A stretch of 64,000 bases of DNA from assembly GCA_030849945.1 (NCBI GenBank), contig JAVDKK010000001.1, positions 1,240,001 through 1,304,000 on the forward strand, in the 5' to 3' direction. A model generated the notes under the pieces. It ran no database searches. It was not told where the DNA came from and was given only the letters and a program-made list of their open reading frames with translations. This DNA is from Schauerella fraxinea (lineage in GTDB: Bacteria > Pseudomonadota > Gammaproteobacteria > Burkholderiales > Burkholderiaceae_B). This document shows, in pieces, positions 25,656 through 34,053 of this stretch. Each line of letters starts with the position of its first letter. Positions within the stretch are counted from its first letter, which is position 1. The translations under genes and the position numbers were made by a program.

Positions 25656-26615
25656 TCACGCCCCTATAAACGTGAAGTCCATCGTGCGGGTGTGATAGTG
25701 CAGACCGCCGTCTTGCACAATCAGGAAATCGGCGCGGGCGGGGCCGGCGTTGTGATGCGAGTGGGGCGCGCCCGCCGGTGTGACGAGCGTGGCCCATGGC
25801 GTCCAATCGTGCGCCTGGCCGTCCACCGTTGAAAAGCATTTCTCGCCCGCCACCACCAGCGTGAGCGCTGCGGCATTGTGGCGGTGCGACGACTGCAGGC
25901 TCTGCGGTGGCAACGTGTTGAGCGACAGCGTAAGCGTGGGATGGATGTTGCGCGACGCGATCAATGCATCGCTGGAAAATACCAGCGCCATGCCGGACGT
26001 GCCGGGATCGGGTTCAGTGGCATGAATCTTCACAAGCTGCGCAGCGATATCGGCACCTGGGCAATGCACGGGTTGCAGGGTAGTGGCCAGTGCCGGATGC
26101 GCTTGCAGCCCGAATTGTGCGAGCAGCGGTTCGTCGCTCACGCTCCACAACACGGCGGCCTCGCCGCCTGCGCGCCACGTTGATGCGCCACCCGGCAGGG
26201 CCAGCACATCGCCCGGCGCCCAGGCCAATGTTTCCTCGCCCACCGTCACCGTGCCCGATCCGGCGATCACATGCCAGAGCGCGCCGCTGGCCCGCAGATC
26301 GACGGATAGGGTGTCGCCGGCGTTGATGCGGGCATAGCGGGCCAGCATGAGCGGCGTGGTGGCCGGCATTGCACAGCCAAGGGCCGAAGATTGATCGCAG
26401 TCGTACAGACCGGTGGGGCTATCGGAGGCCATGGCGGCGCGCGCGGGGGTATCGAAGAGGCGGGCAGGAACAGCCGGCAGCTTGACGTTGAAGGCGTTGG
26501 CCGAGTTGAAGTAGCGGGCGCGCGCTTGCGCGTCGGTCGCGGGCTGTGCCACCGTTTGCACGCCCATCGCAGCCATCGATGGCTTGATTGCAGCTGGGTT
26601 ATTTCCAGAAGACAT
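25656..26615 (-). CDS. Cupin-domain protein (bicupin)
   Basis: A 319-residue protein with two cupin-like beta-barrel regions. The N-terminal one centres on LWHVIAGSGTVTVGEETLAWAPGD. The C-terminal one has HRHNAAALTLVVAGEKC and PAGAPHSHHN, which look like intact metal-binding histidines. The layout resembles gentisate-dioxygenase-type or quercetinase-type bicupins, but no specific assignment is possible. The ATG at 26615 overlaps the upstream permease stop by 17 bases. It is the last gene of the GntR-linked operon, so it may carry out a late ring or side-chain oxidation. Confidence 0.78.
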   Translation of the reverse strand: MSSGNNPAAIKPSMAAMGVQTVAQPATDAQARARYFNSANAFNVKLPAVPARLFDTPARAAMASDSPTGLYDCDQSSALGCAMPATTPLMLARYARINAGDTLSVDLRASGALWHVIAGSGTVTVGEETLAWAPGDVLALPGGASTWRAGGEAAVLWSVSDEPLLAQFGLQAHPALATTLQPVHCPGADIAAQLVKIHATEPDPGTSGMALVFSSDALIASRNIHPTLTLSLNTLPPQSLQSSHRHNAAALTLVVAGEKCFSTVDGQAHDWTPWATLVTPAGAPHSHHNAGPARADFLIVQDGGLHYHTRTMDFTFIGA

Positions 26616-27357
26616 AGCGTTTTTCCAGCATGTTGACGCCGCCGAAGAACACGAGGCTGATGGCGGATGCGACAAAGATGGCGGCCCACACCTGAACGAA
26701 GTCGATCTGCAGCACGGCCTGGAAGATCGTCCAGCCCAAACCGCCGGTGGCGCCCAGCATCTCGGTCACGATGGCCACGATCATGGCGCGTACGGTAGAC
26801 ACGCGCATACCCGCGGCGGTGAGCGGAATGGCGGCCGGTACCCGCAGTCGCCAAATGATGGCGGCGGGGCTGGCCCCGAAGCTGCGCATCAGGTCGACGG
26901 CGCGGCGGTCGACCCGATCCAGTCCCGACAACGCATGCAGAAACACCGTAAAGCCCACGGCGATCGCCACCATCACGATCTTGGAGGTGGGTCCGATGCC
27001 GAACCACAGCAGAATCAGTGGCGCGTAGGCCACCACCGGCACGGAGTTGAGTGCCGTTGCCATCGGCAACAGCACACGGCGCGCGCGCGGCATCATTGTG
27101 AGTGCAATGGCCAGGACGACGCCCACCGCGCTGCCGGTGAAGAAGCCTGCAACGGCTTCCCACATCGTCATCAGTGCTGCGTTCCATAGCAGTTGATGCT
27201 GGGCGACGATCGCCGCGAGAATGCGGCTGACGCTGGGCAGCACGTACACCGGCAGATCCAGTAATCGGGCGGCCGCCTCCCACAAGACGACGACGCCCAC
27301 GATGCCGATGGCGCCGTTGACGATCGCACGGCGCGAGGTGTGAGAACGTGCGTTCAT
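26599..27357 (-). CDS. ABC transporter permease (NMT1/TauT type), second
   Basis: A 252-residue permease of the SsuC/TauC/ThiX class. About six hydrophobic segments are visible, with the ATPase-contact loop DLMRSFGASPAAIIWRLRVP and AIPLTAAGMRVSTVRA. The start overlaps the stop of the first permease by four bases (ATGA-type). With that permease it forms a heteromeric channel for the NMT1-type binding protein encoded upstream. Two different permeases rather than one repeated subunit is less common for this transporter class. Confidence 0.9.
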   Translation of the reverse strand: MNARSHTSRRAIVNGAIGIVGVVVLWEAAARLLDLPVYVLPSVSRILAAIVAQHQLLWNAALMTMWEAVAGFFTGSAVGVVLAIALTMMPRARRVLLPMATALNSVPVVAYAPLILLWFGIGPTSKIVMVAIAVGFTVFLHALSGLDRVDRRAVDLMRSFGASPAAIIWRLRVPAAIPLTAAGMRVSTVRAMIVAIVTEMLGATGGLGWTIFQAVLQIDFVQVWAAIFVASAISLVFFGGVNMLEKRYVFWK

Positions 27358-28133
27358 GTTTGCTCAGCCTTCCAGAAGACGAATTTCTTTTCCGCCAACG
27401 CCACGAGGCCATAGAACGTGGTGCCCAATAAACCGGCCACCAGAATGGCGGCCCACAGCGCCACCACCTGTTCGTTGTACATGGCCTGCAGCAACAGCAC
27501 GCCCAAGCCCACGGTATCGCCAAACCATTCGCCGGCAATCGCACCCAGGAGGCTCAGGGTGCAGGCCAGCCGCAGCGCGACGAAGATCTGGGGCAGGGCA
27601 GCCGGCAACAGCAGCTGACGCATGAGCTTGAACCGCGACGCGCCGAAGCTGCGCAGCAGATCGACCTGACGCGGGTCGACCGATTCGATGCCGTTGAGCG
27701 TATTCACCGTGACGGGAAAGAACGTGAGATAAAACGCGATCACCGCCTTGGCGAGGATGGTGTTGCCGAACCACAGCACTACCACCGCGCCGAACGCAAT
27801 GACCGGGATGGTTTGCGAGATCACGAAGAGCGGAAAGATGATCTCGCGCAAACGCCGCGATTGCGAAAAGACGACGCCATTGAACACGCCGACGACAGCG
27901 CCGACGCTGAAACCCAGCAGCGTTTCGGATGCGGTGCGCAAGAAGCCGGCAATGTAGGCGTCGGGCACCTGCGCGATCGATTGCAGGATGACGCTCAAGC
28001 GCGGCAGGTAGTAGGGTTTGACGCCGGTCGCGATGACCAGGCCCTCCCACAACGCCGCCACCACGAGCAGCGCGGCCGCGCCGCGCAGCACCGACATCGC
28101 GGCGGGACGCAAGGCTGCGGCCGCGGCACTCAT
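27354..28133 (-). CDS. ABC transporter permease (NMT1/TauT type), first
   Basis: A 259-residue permease with the loop DLLRSFGASRFKLMRQLLLP followed by AALPQIFVALRLACTLS, typical of the SsuC/TauC family. The N-terminal membrane segment is VLRGAAALLVVAALWEGL. The start overlaps the binding-protein stop by four bases, giving translational coupling. It is similar in layout to the next permease, probably an ancient duplication, and both depend on the ATPase encoded three genes upstream (30894-31913). Confidence 0.9.
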   Translation of the reverse strand: MSAAAAALRPAAMSVLRGAAALLVVAALWEGLVIATGVKPYYLPRLSVILQSIAQVPDAYIAGFLRTASETLLGFSVGAVVGVFNGVVFSQSRRLREIIFPLFVISQTIPVIAFGAVVVLWFGNTILAKAVIAFYLTFFPVTVNTLNGIESVDPRQVDLLRSFGASRFKLMRQLLLPAALPQIFVALRLACTLSLLGAIAGEWFGDTVGLGVLLLQAMYNEQVVALWAAILVAGLLGTTFYGLVALAEKKFVFWKAEQT

Positions 28134-29152
28134 GGCAGACGATCCTGCATCGGGATGGCCTTCAGGAAGCGATCGTCGAATGCGACCGACACATCGACTT
28201 GCTTGGTGAGCACGTTGTTCTTGAGCAGAAATTCCTCAGCCTTTTGCAGCGCAACTGGATCGATGGTGAAGAGGCCTTCGGTTTTCGCCTTGCCCGATGT
28301 CATCAAGCGATACGCTTCGGTAAGCATGGCTTCCTGGTGCGCACGGTCGAGCGTGGGCGAGGTCTTCATCACGATATCGACGGCTTCCTTGGGATTGGCC
28401 ATCGCATCGCGCCAGCCGCGAATCGACGCGCGCAGGAAGCCTTCGACGAGCTGCGGTTGCTTGGCGGCGGTATCGCGCGACACGATGATGGTGTCGCGCG
28501 GGAACGTGATGCCGTAGTCCTCAGCCACGAAGTACTTCAGATCGTCGGCCTTCATGCGGCCCTTGATCGTGTTGAGTTCGTTGTACCAGGTGGCAGTGAC
28601 CACATCGATGTCGCCATTGACGAACGGCGTCACGCTCACTTGCTGCGGCTGGATGTCCACTTTGGCGCGGTCGATGCCTTCGTTGCCGAGCATGCCGAAG
28701 AGCACGTAATTGGCGCCGGTAAACCATGTCGTGACCTTCTTGCCTTCGAAGTCCTTGAGCGTTTTGACCGGGCCGTCCTTGCGGGTGACGAACACGAACG
28801 GCGTGATCTGGTGCGCCACGCCCACCGAGACGATCGGCATGCCCTTGTCGATGGCGGCCATGACGCTGTCCGAGCCGCCGGAGAGGCCGAAGGTGTCCGC
28901 ACCCGTGGCCACCAGGTTCTCGGTCAACAGGTTCGGGCCGCCCGGATTGATGGTGAGATCGATGCCTTCCTGTTTGTAGTAGCCCTTTTCAAGCGCGTAA
29001 TAGAAACCCGCGAACTGGGTTTGCGGCAACCATTTCAGTCGCAAGGATGCTTTCACCTGCGCTTTGGCATCGGCGGCCGCCGCAGGCGTCAATTGCGCCA
29101 CCGCCAGCGTGGCGGTGCAGGCCAGTAAGGTCAGCAAACGTCGAATGGTCAT
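28130..29152 (-). CDS. NMT1/THI5-type ABC transporter binding protein
   Basis: A 340-residue periplasmic protein with a signal peptide ending TPAAA-ADAK. The mature start LRLKWLPQTQFAGFYYALEK, then GYYKQEGIDLTINPGG, is the signature of the NMT1/THI5-like family, whose known ligands include thiamine pyrimidine precursors and other heterocycles. Later motifs are VATGADTFGLSGG and LKDFEGKKVTTWFTG. The ATG at 29152 follows GGGGAAACATC. In this operon it probably imports the compound that the amidohydrolase, aminotransferase and dioxygenase degrade. The family suggests an N-heterocycle, but this is only an inference. Confidence 0.9.
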   Translation of the reverse strand: MTIRRLLTLLACTATLAVAQLTPAAAADAKAQVKASLRLKWLPQTQFAGFYYALEKGYYKQEGIDLTINPGGPNLLTENLVATGADTFGLSGGSDSVMAAIDKGMPIVSVGVAHQITPFVFVTRKDGPVKTLKDFEGKKVTTWFTGANYVLFGMLGNEGIDRAKVDIQPQQVSVTPFVNGDIDVVTATWYNELNTIKGRMKADDLKYFVAEDYGITFPRDTIIVSRDTAAKQPQLVEGFLRASIRGWRDAMANPKEAVDIVMKTSPTLDRAHQEAMLTEAYRLMTSGKAKTEGLFTIDPVALQKAEEFLLKNNVLTKQVDVSVAFDDRFLKAIPMQDRLP

Positions 29153-29229
29153 GATGTTTCCCCTGTGTGGTGTGGGCAAAGCAACTGGCGTCGTGGCGCG
29201 CGTGAGCCGCCGCGACTTGAAAACGGCAA

Positions 29230-30111
29230 TCAGAACGGGCGCGTGCCGGCCACCGTGGTGCGATGCATGACGCGGCGGTACCGGTTGTCGTCATACGGCG
29301 TGGCGCAATGCATGGTGCAGCGGTTGTCCCAGATGATGAGATCCCCCTGCTGCCACTTGTGGCGGTACGTGAAGGCGTCCGAGATGGCATGCGCATTGAG
29401 CGCCGCCAGCAGCGCCGCGCTTTCTTCTGCGGGCAGGCCGTCGATCTGCTTGACGATGTCCTGACCTACGTACAGCGACAGGCGACCTGTGGTGGGGTGC
29501 GTGCGCACGACGGGATGCACCACATCGGGCGTACGCGCTTTCTGCTCGTCGGTGAGCGGGGCGCGATCGGCGAAGGCGCGGCTGTAATAGCCTTCGTAAG
29601 AATGCGTGGCCGTCATGTTGCGGATCTGGGTTTGCGTGGCGGGCGGCAGCGACTCCCACGCCAGGTGCATGCTCGCGAACAAGGTATCGGCGCCTTCCGG
29701 CGGCACTTCCACCGAATACAGCAGCGACCCCATGCTGGGTTCGGCCACATACGACAGATCCGAATGCCAGTTCCATCCTTCCTTGTGGTTGCCGATCGGC
29801 TTGCCTTGCTCGCTCACGTTGGAGAGCACGTAGATTTCGGGCAGGCCGGTGGTCAGAAACTGCTTGAGCACGTGCGTAAGCAGGTCGCCGAAGCGACGGC
29901 TGATGTCCACATGGCGGGCGTTGCTCAACGTCTGGCCGCGCACCAGAATCAGCGAATGCGTATCCAGTGCGGTCACCAGGGCATCGACGACGACATCGCT
30001 ATCCGGATTCGACAAGTCGAGATCGGTGACTTCGATGCCGAAACCGGGGTGCAGCGGGCGCGCGGAAAATGGCGCAGGTGTGGCCGTGCTCATACGTTGT
30101 GACATGGACAT
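29230..30111 (-). CDS. TauD/TfdA-family Fe(II)/2-oxoglutarate dioxygenase
   Basis: A 293-residue dioxygenase with the iron triad H116-x-D118 (WNWHSDLSY) and a distal histidine near residue 268 (NRCTMHCATPYDD). It is followed by RYRRVMHRTTV, which supplies the 2-oxoglutarate arginine. It hydroxylates its substrate next to a heteroatom, often releasing a sulfonate, amine or ether group. The ATG at 30111 has AGGAG 7 bases ahead. Only 3 bases separate it from the aldolase upstream. In this operon it may release an amine or open the substrate after import. Confidence 0.9.
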   Translation of the reverse strand: MSMSQRMSTATPAPFSARPLHPGFGIEVTDLDLSNPDSDVVVDALVTALDTHSLILVRGQTLSNARHVDISRRFGDLLTHVLKQFLTTGLPEIYVLSNVSEQGKPIGNHKEGWNWHSDLSYVAEPSMGSLLYSVEVPPEGADTLFASMHLAWESLPPATQTQIRNMTATHSYEGYYSRAFADRAPLTDEQKARTPDVVHPVVRTHPTTGRLSLYVGQDIVKQIDGLPAEESAALLAALNAHAISDAFTYRHKWQQGDLIIWDNRCTMHCATPYDDNRYRRVMHRTTVAGTRPF

Positions 30112-30114
30112 GAT

Positions 30115-30894
30115 TCAGCTCCTGTAGGAAGGATCGTCGCGATCGAGTTGGCGGATGAAGGCGGGCCATTCGCGTTCGCCGGCGATCAGGATGTCGCCTT
30201 TGTTTTCCCAGAATTGGCGTGCGGCTTTCTCGCACACCTCGGGCGCAGGCGCGAGGATGGGACCGGCGCCGCCGGCGGTGGCGGCCTGCATGCTGAGTTG
30301 GATGCGTGCCGCACGTTCGAAGTAATACAGCAGCATGAACGCTTCACCGGGTGTGCGGCCCAGCGTGAGCACGCCGTGATTGCGCATCACCATCACGCGG
30401 TGGTCGCCGAGATCGCTCACCAGCCGCTGTTGTTCGTCGAGATCGATGGCCACGCCTTCATAGTCATGAAACGCTTGGCGCTGATAAAACCGCATCGCGA
30501 ACTGCGATAGCGGCAGCAACCCCTGCGCTTGTGCCGATACGGCGATGCTGGCATCCGAATGGGTATGCAGCACGCAAACGGCATCGTGCCGCGCCTGGTG
30601 AATGGCGCCGTGGATGACGAAGCCGGCGACGTTCACGGTGTGCGGTGTGGGGCTAAGCACTCGGCCGGCGAGATCGATCCGCACCAGGGACGACGCGGTG
30701 ATTTCCTCGAACAGCAGGCCGTACGGATTGATCAGAAATTCGTTCGTGGTGCCGGGCACGCGCATCGAGATGTGGTTGTAGATCAGGTCGTCGAGCCCCA
30801 GGCGAGCAACGAGCCGATAGCACGCGGCAAGGGCCACGCGCGCTTCCCATTCATCGGGCGCCACGTGCGATCGAAGATCGGGTTGGGCGCTCAT
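30115..30894 (-). CDS. Class II aldolase/adducin-family protein
   Basis: A 259-residue protein of the fuculose-1-phosphate aldolase family. Landmarks are AACYRLVARLGLDDLIYNHIS, NEFLINPYGLLFEEI, VLHTHSDASIAVS with two zinc histidines, and MVMRNHGVLTLGRTPGEAF with the third. It cleaves or decarboxylates oxo-hydroxy acids with zinc. The start overlaps the ATPase stop by one base (TGATG). A non-sugar role, for example a decarboxylase or aldolase in an amino-acid-like pathway, fits this operon better than sugar metabolism. Confidence 0.9.
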   Translation of the reverse strand: MSAQPDLRSHVAPDEWEARVALAACYRLVARLGLDDLIYNHISMRVPGTTNEFLINPYGLLFEEITASSLVRIDLAGRVLSPTPHTVNVAGFVIHGAIHQARHDAVCVLHTHSDASIAVSAQAQGLLPLSQFAMRFYQRQAFHDYEGVAIDLDEQQRLVSDLGDHRVMVMRNHGVLTLGRTPGEAFMLLYYFERAARIQLSMQAATAGGAGPILAPAPEVCEKAARQFWENKGDILIAGEREWPAFIRQLDRDDPSYRS

Positions 30895-31913
30895 CAGTGG
30901 CTCCCGGTTTGGGCGGTGAACGACTTCATGCTTTCCTCTTCGATGGCTTCGAGCAGGATGCGTTTTTGTGCGATGAATTCGGGGGAGGTGACGATATCGG
31001 CGTTGCGGGGCCGGCTGAGCGTGACCGGCAGTTCCAGCTTCACCCGGCCGGGGCGCGCGGTCATCACCAGCACGCGATCGCCGAGAAACAAGGCTTCGTC
31101 GACGTCGTGGGTGATGAACAGAATCGTGCGGCGGTGCTTTTGCCACACGTCCAGCAGCCAACGTTGCATCATGCTGCGCGTCAGCGCGTCCAGGGCGCCG
31201 AACGGTTCGTCCAGCAGCATCAAATCGCGCTTGAACATGAACGTGCGCATCAGGGCCACACGTTGGCGCATCCCGCCCGAGAGCTGATGCGGATACTGCT
31301 GCTCGAAGCCGGTCAGGCCAAATTCAGGCAGCATGGCCAGCGCTTCGCGGCGTGCATCGCTTTTACGCGCGCCTTCCATTTCGACGGCCAGGATGGCGTT
31401 GTCGATCACGGTGCGCCACGGCAGCAGAAGGTCGCGTTGCGGCATGAACGAGACCTGACCCAGCAGATCGCGTGCGCGGCAGGGCTTGCCCAGAAATTGC
31501 AGGCTGCCGCCGGCATCGGGTTCTTCGAGGCCGGCCACGATGTTGAACAAGGTGCTCTTGCCGCAGCCGCTGGGGCCCACCACCGTCACGAATTCGCCGG
31601 GGGCGATGTCCACACTCAGGCCGTTCAAGGCTTGTACGGCGCCGAACGTCTTTGAGATGTTGGTCAGGGCCAGCAGGCTGCCGCTACGCGCGCGCGTGGC
31701 GGTGGCTTCGGTGGCTACCGATGAAGACGCGGAGGATGCGGAGGATGCGGAGGATGCGGAAGGCGCCCACGCGGAGGGTGTGGCTTCTGCCATTGCGGTG
31801 GCTGACACCGGCCGGGCCGCTGCCGCGGCGTTGTCTGGCGTATTCAGCGCGGCCATGGCGGGCGCGGTGGCGGGTACGCCAGGAAACATACCGGAAAGTC
31901 GATGAGCGGTCAT
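30894..31913 (-). CDS. ABC transporter ATPase (TauB/SsuB type) with unusual N-terminal extension
   Basis: A 339-residue ATPase. The ABC domain begins only at about residue 81 (LLALTNISKTFGAVQALNG), with Walker A GPSGCGKSTLFN, signature LSGGMRQR, Walker B LMLLDEPFGALDAL and the THDVDEALFL switch. Usual length for the family is near 260. The extra 80 residues are Ala/Ser/Thr-rich and contain ASS triplets encoded by a 9-bp tandem repeat. The ATG at 31913 overlaps the amidohydrolase stop (ATGA), which supports the long form; internal ATGs near residues 20 and 41 are alternatives. It powers the NMT1-type importer. Confidence 0.88.
   Translation of the reverse strand: MTAHRLSGMFPGVPATAPAMAALNTPDNAAAAARPVSATAMAEATPSAWAPSASSASSASSASSSVATEATATRARSGSLLALTNISKTFGAVQALNGLSVDIAPGEFVTVVGPSGCGKSTLFNIVAGLEEPDAGGSLQFLGKPCRARDLLGQVSFMPQRDLLLPWRTVIDNAILAVEMEGARKSDARREALAMLPEFGLTGFEQQYPHQLSGGMRQRVALMRTFMFKRDLMLLDEPFGALDALTRSMMQRWLLDVWQKHRRTILFITHDVDEALFLGDRVLVMTARPGRVKLELPVTLSRPRNADIVTSPEFIAQKRILLEAIEEESMKSFTAQTGSH
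31723..31758. repeat. 9-bp tandem repeat inside the ATPase gene
   Basis: GAGGATGCG is repeated three times exactly (31732-31758), preceded by a one-step variant GAAGACGCG at 31723. On the coding strand it reads Ala-Ser-Ser triplets in the N-terminal extension of the ATPase. Being a multiple of three, changes in copy number would alter length without breaking the frame. Confidence 0.85.
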
Positions 31914-33166
31914 GGTGTCTTCGCAGAAGTAATCAGGCGATCGAGAACGTCGGTCAAGACGCGCGCACCGGCGTAAAGGTCGCCGGGCGCGGTGTATTCC
32001 GCCTCGTTGTGCGTGATGCCGTCGCGGGACGGCACGAAAATCATGGCAGCGGGGCAGATCGCATGCAGATAGCGCGCGTCGTGACCGGCAGCCGACGGCA
32101 AGTCGCGATGCGGAATGGCCAGGGCGGCGGCTGCCTGATCGATGTGCTTGCGCAACGCGGGTGGAAACGTGAGCGAGTCGGCGGCTGACAACCGCACGAC
32201 CTCGACCGCGCATGGCCCGCGCTGCGCGGCGCAGATCGGAGCGACGCGATCAGATAGCGCGCGCAGCGTCTCGCTGTCGGGATGCCGCAGGTCGATCGAG
32301 AACACGACGCAACTGGCGACCACCGATGGCGCGCTGGGCTGCACGTCGAAGCGGCCCACCGTAAACTTCACGCAGTCCTGGGCGTCGTGCATCTCTGCCG
32401 CCAACGCCTGCACCATCGCCGTGGCGGCGAGCAGGGCATCGCGGCGCTCGGCGCGTGTGGACGTGCCGGCATGCGCCGCCTCGCCTTGCACCGTGACGCG
32501 ATAGGTGTGCTTGCCTTGAATGCCGGTCACCACGCCAACCTGCAGGCCCTCGCGTTCCAGCACCGGCCCCTGTTCGATGTGCGCTTCGATGTAGGCGTGC
32601 ACGGCGCCGCCCAAGGGGCGCGCCGGCATCGCGGCGAGCGCCGGTGCCAGGGCCGCCAGTGCCGCGGCCACCGTGATGCCGTCGGCGTCGCTCACAGTCA
32701 GTGTGTCTTCCAGGCTGCGAGCGCCGGCGAACGCGGCCGACCCCAGCATGCCGGGCGCAAATCGCGAGCCTTCTTCATTCATCCACGCCACGATGTCGAC
32801 CGGCATCTCGGGTTGGCGACCCGCGTCGATCAGGGCCTGCACCGCCTCGAGCGCGGCGACCACGCCGAACACGCCGTCGTACTTGCCGCCGGTAGGTTGA
32901 CTGTCCAGATGCGAGCCCGACATTACCGGCGCGGCATCGGCTTGCTTGCCTGCCCACCGCAAGAAGAAGTTGCCGGCGGGATCGCGCGACGGGGTCAAAC
33001 CCAGCAGGGCGCCCCAGGTGGCCATGAGTTGTTGCGCGGCGCCATCGGTGGGCGAGAGCGCCGGGCGATCGACGCCGCCGGCTGCGGTGGCACCCAGGCG
33101 TGCCATCTGTGCCAGACGATCGATGAGCCGATCGGCATCGACGAAATCGGAAGCGCGGTTCGTCAT
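31910..33166 (-). CDS. Zn-dependent amidohydrolase, N-carbamoyl-L-amino-acid hydrolase/allantoate amidohydrolase type (M20 family)
   Basis: A 418-residue HyuC/AllC-type enzyme. Metal ligands are H86 (SGSHLDSQPTGG), D97 (KYDGVFG), E131-E132 (WMNEEGSRFAP), the histidine of EAHIEQGPVLE and the late histidine in ITHNEAEYT; AGHDARYLH contributes to the active site. It hydrolyses N-carbamoyl amino acids, ureidoglycolate-like or allantoate-like compounds, releasing ammonia and CO2. Start and stop overlap its neighbours by four bases. It is the only carbamoylase-like gene in the window and may complete the hydantoin route encoded at 1-10 kb, although it belongs to a separate operon. Confidence 0.9.
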   Translation of the reverse strand: MTNRASDFVDADRLIDRLAQMARLGATAAGGVDRPALSPTDGAAQQLMATWGALLGLTPSRDPAGNFFLRWAGKQADAAPVMSGSHLDSQPTGGKYDGVFGVVAALEAVQALIDAGRQPEMPVDIVAWMNEEGSRFAPGMLGSAAFAGARSLEDTLTVSDADGITVAAALAALAPALAAMPARPLGGAVHAYIEAHIEQGPVLEREGLQVGVVTGIQGKHTYRVTVQGEAAHAGTSTRAERRDALLAATAMVQALAAEMHDAQDCVKFTVGRFDVQPSAPSVVASCVVFSIDLRHPDSETLRALSDRVAPICAAQRGPCAVEVVRLSAADSLTFPPALRKHIDQAAAALAIPHRDLPSAAGHDARYLHAICPAAMIFVPSRDGITHNEAEYTAPGDLYAGARVLTDVLDRLITSAKTP

Positions 33167-34044
33167 GAGGTCTTCATGATTTCGGTGGGTGCCGAGCGCG
33201 GATCGCGTGCGCCCCATTTATCTTGCTCGACGGTGGCGAGGAAGTCCGAGACGAACTGGTTGAAGAGCGCAGGCTCTTCGATGTTGAGGGTGTGGCCGGT
33301 CTTCGGGAGTACCAGCAGGCCGCTGGCCGGCACCGTCTTCTTCAGGAAGATGCCCGGCTGCAGGCAATGATCGTCTTCGTCGCCCACCACGATCAGCGTG
33401 GGCACGGTCATGCGCTTGAGTTCGTCTTCGAGATCGTAGATCGACGGCCGGCGCGCCTGCACGCCGCGCATCGTCATCGCCGATCCGATCGACGAATGCT
33501 CGCCCAACTGCGTGGCGAACTCCTGCCAGCCGCGCGGGTCTTTGACCTGGAACACGATGCGCGATGCCGCGGTGGCATACGTGGGTGCGAAGGCCGGCGC
33601 ACCTTTGCTTTCGAATTGATCCGCCACGGCCAATGACACGTCGCGGAAGTGCGCTTCGAAGGCTTTCTCGGCACCGTAGCCGGCACCTGCCACGACCAGT
33701 GAACGGGCGCGATCGGGATGACGCAATCCGAAGTGCAAGGTCGCGAAGCCGCCCATCGAGAGGCCGATGATGTGGGCGCGGTCGATGTGCAATCCGTCGA
33801 GAACATCGATCATGTCGTTCACCGCATTGACCTGCGAGTACGCATCGACGCTTTCCGGTACTTGCGATGGCAAGTAACCGCGCGCGCTGTACGTGATGCA
33901 TCGATACCGGCGCGTGAAGTACCGCATCTGCGGCTCCCAACTGCGCCAGTCGCCGCCGAACTCGTGCACGAACAGGATCGGCGTTCCCGATCCCGCTTCC
34001 TCGTAATGCAGCGCAACGCCGTCGCGCGTGGTGATCGTAGGCAT
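33163..34044 (-). CDS. Alpha/beta-hydrolase fold protein
   Basis: A 293-residue alpha/beta hydrolase. The nucleophile elbow is GLSMGG with S96, the oxyanion region is LFVHEFGGDWRSW, and the C-terminal catalytic histidine lies in PKTGHTLNIEE. An acidic residue in VVGDEDDHC completes the triad. Such enzymes hydrolyse esters, amides, enol-lactones or carbon-carbon bonds of ring-cleavage products. It overlaps the amidohydrolase start by four bases and starts 9 bases after the aminotransferase stop. A role in opening or deacylating the substrate is likely; the exact reaction is unknown. Confidence 0.9.
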   Translation of the reverse strand: MPTITTRDGVALHYEEAGSGTPILFVHEFGGDWRSWEPQMRYFTRRYRCITYSARGYLPSQVPESVDAYSQVNAVNDMIDVLDGLHIDRAHIIGLSMGGFATLHFGLRHPDRARSLVVAGAGYGAEKAFEAHFRDVSLAVADQFESKGAPAFAPTYATAASRIVFQVKDPRGWQEFATQLGEHSSIGSAMTMRGVQARRPSIYDLEDELKRMTVPTLIVVGDEDDHCLQPGIFLKKTVPASGLLVLPKTGHTLNIEEPALFNQFVSDFLATVEQDKWGARDPRSAPTEIMKTS

Positions 34045-34053
34045 CGAATTTCC

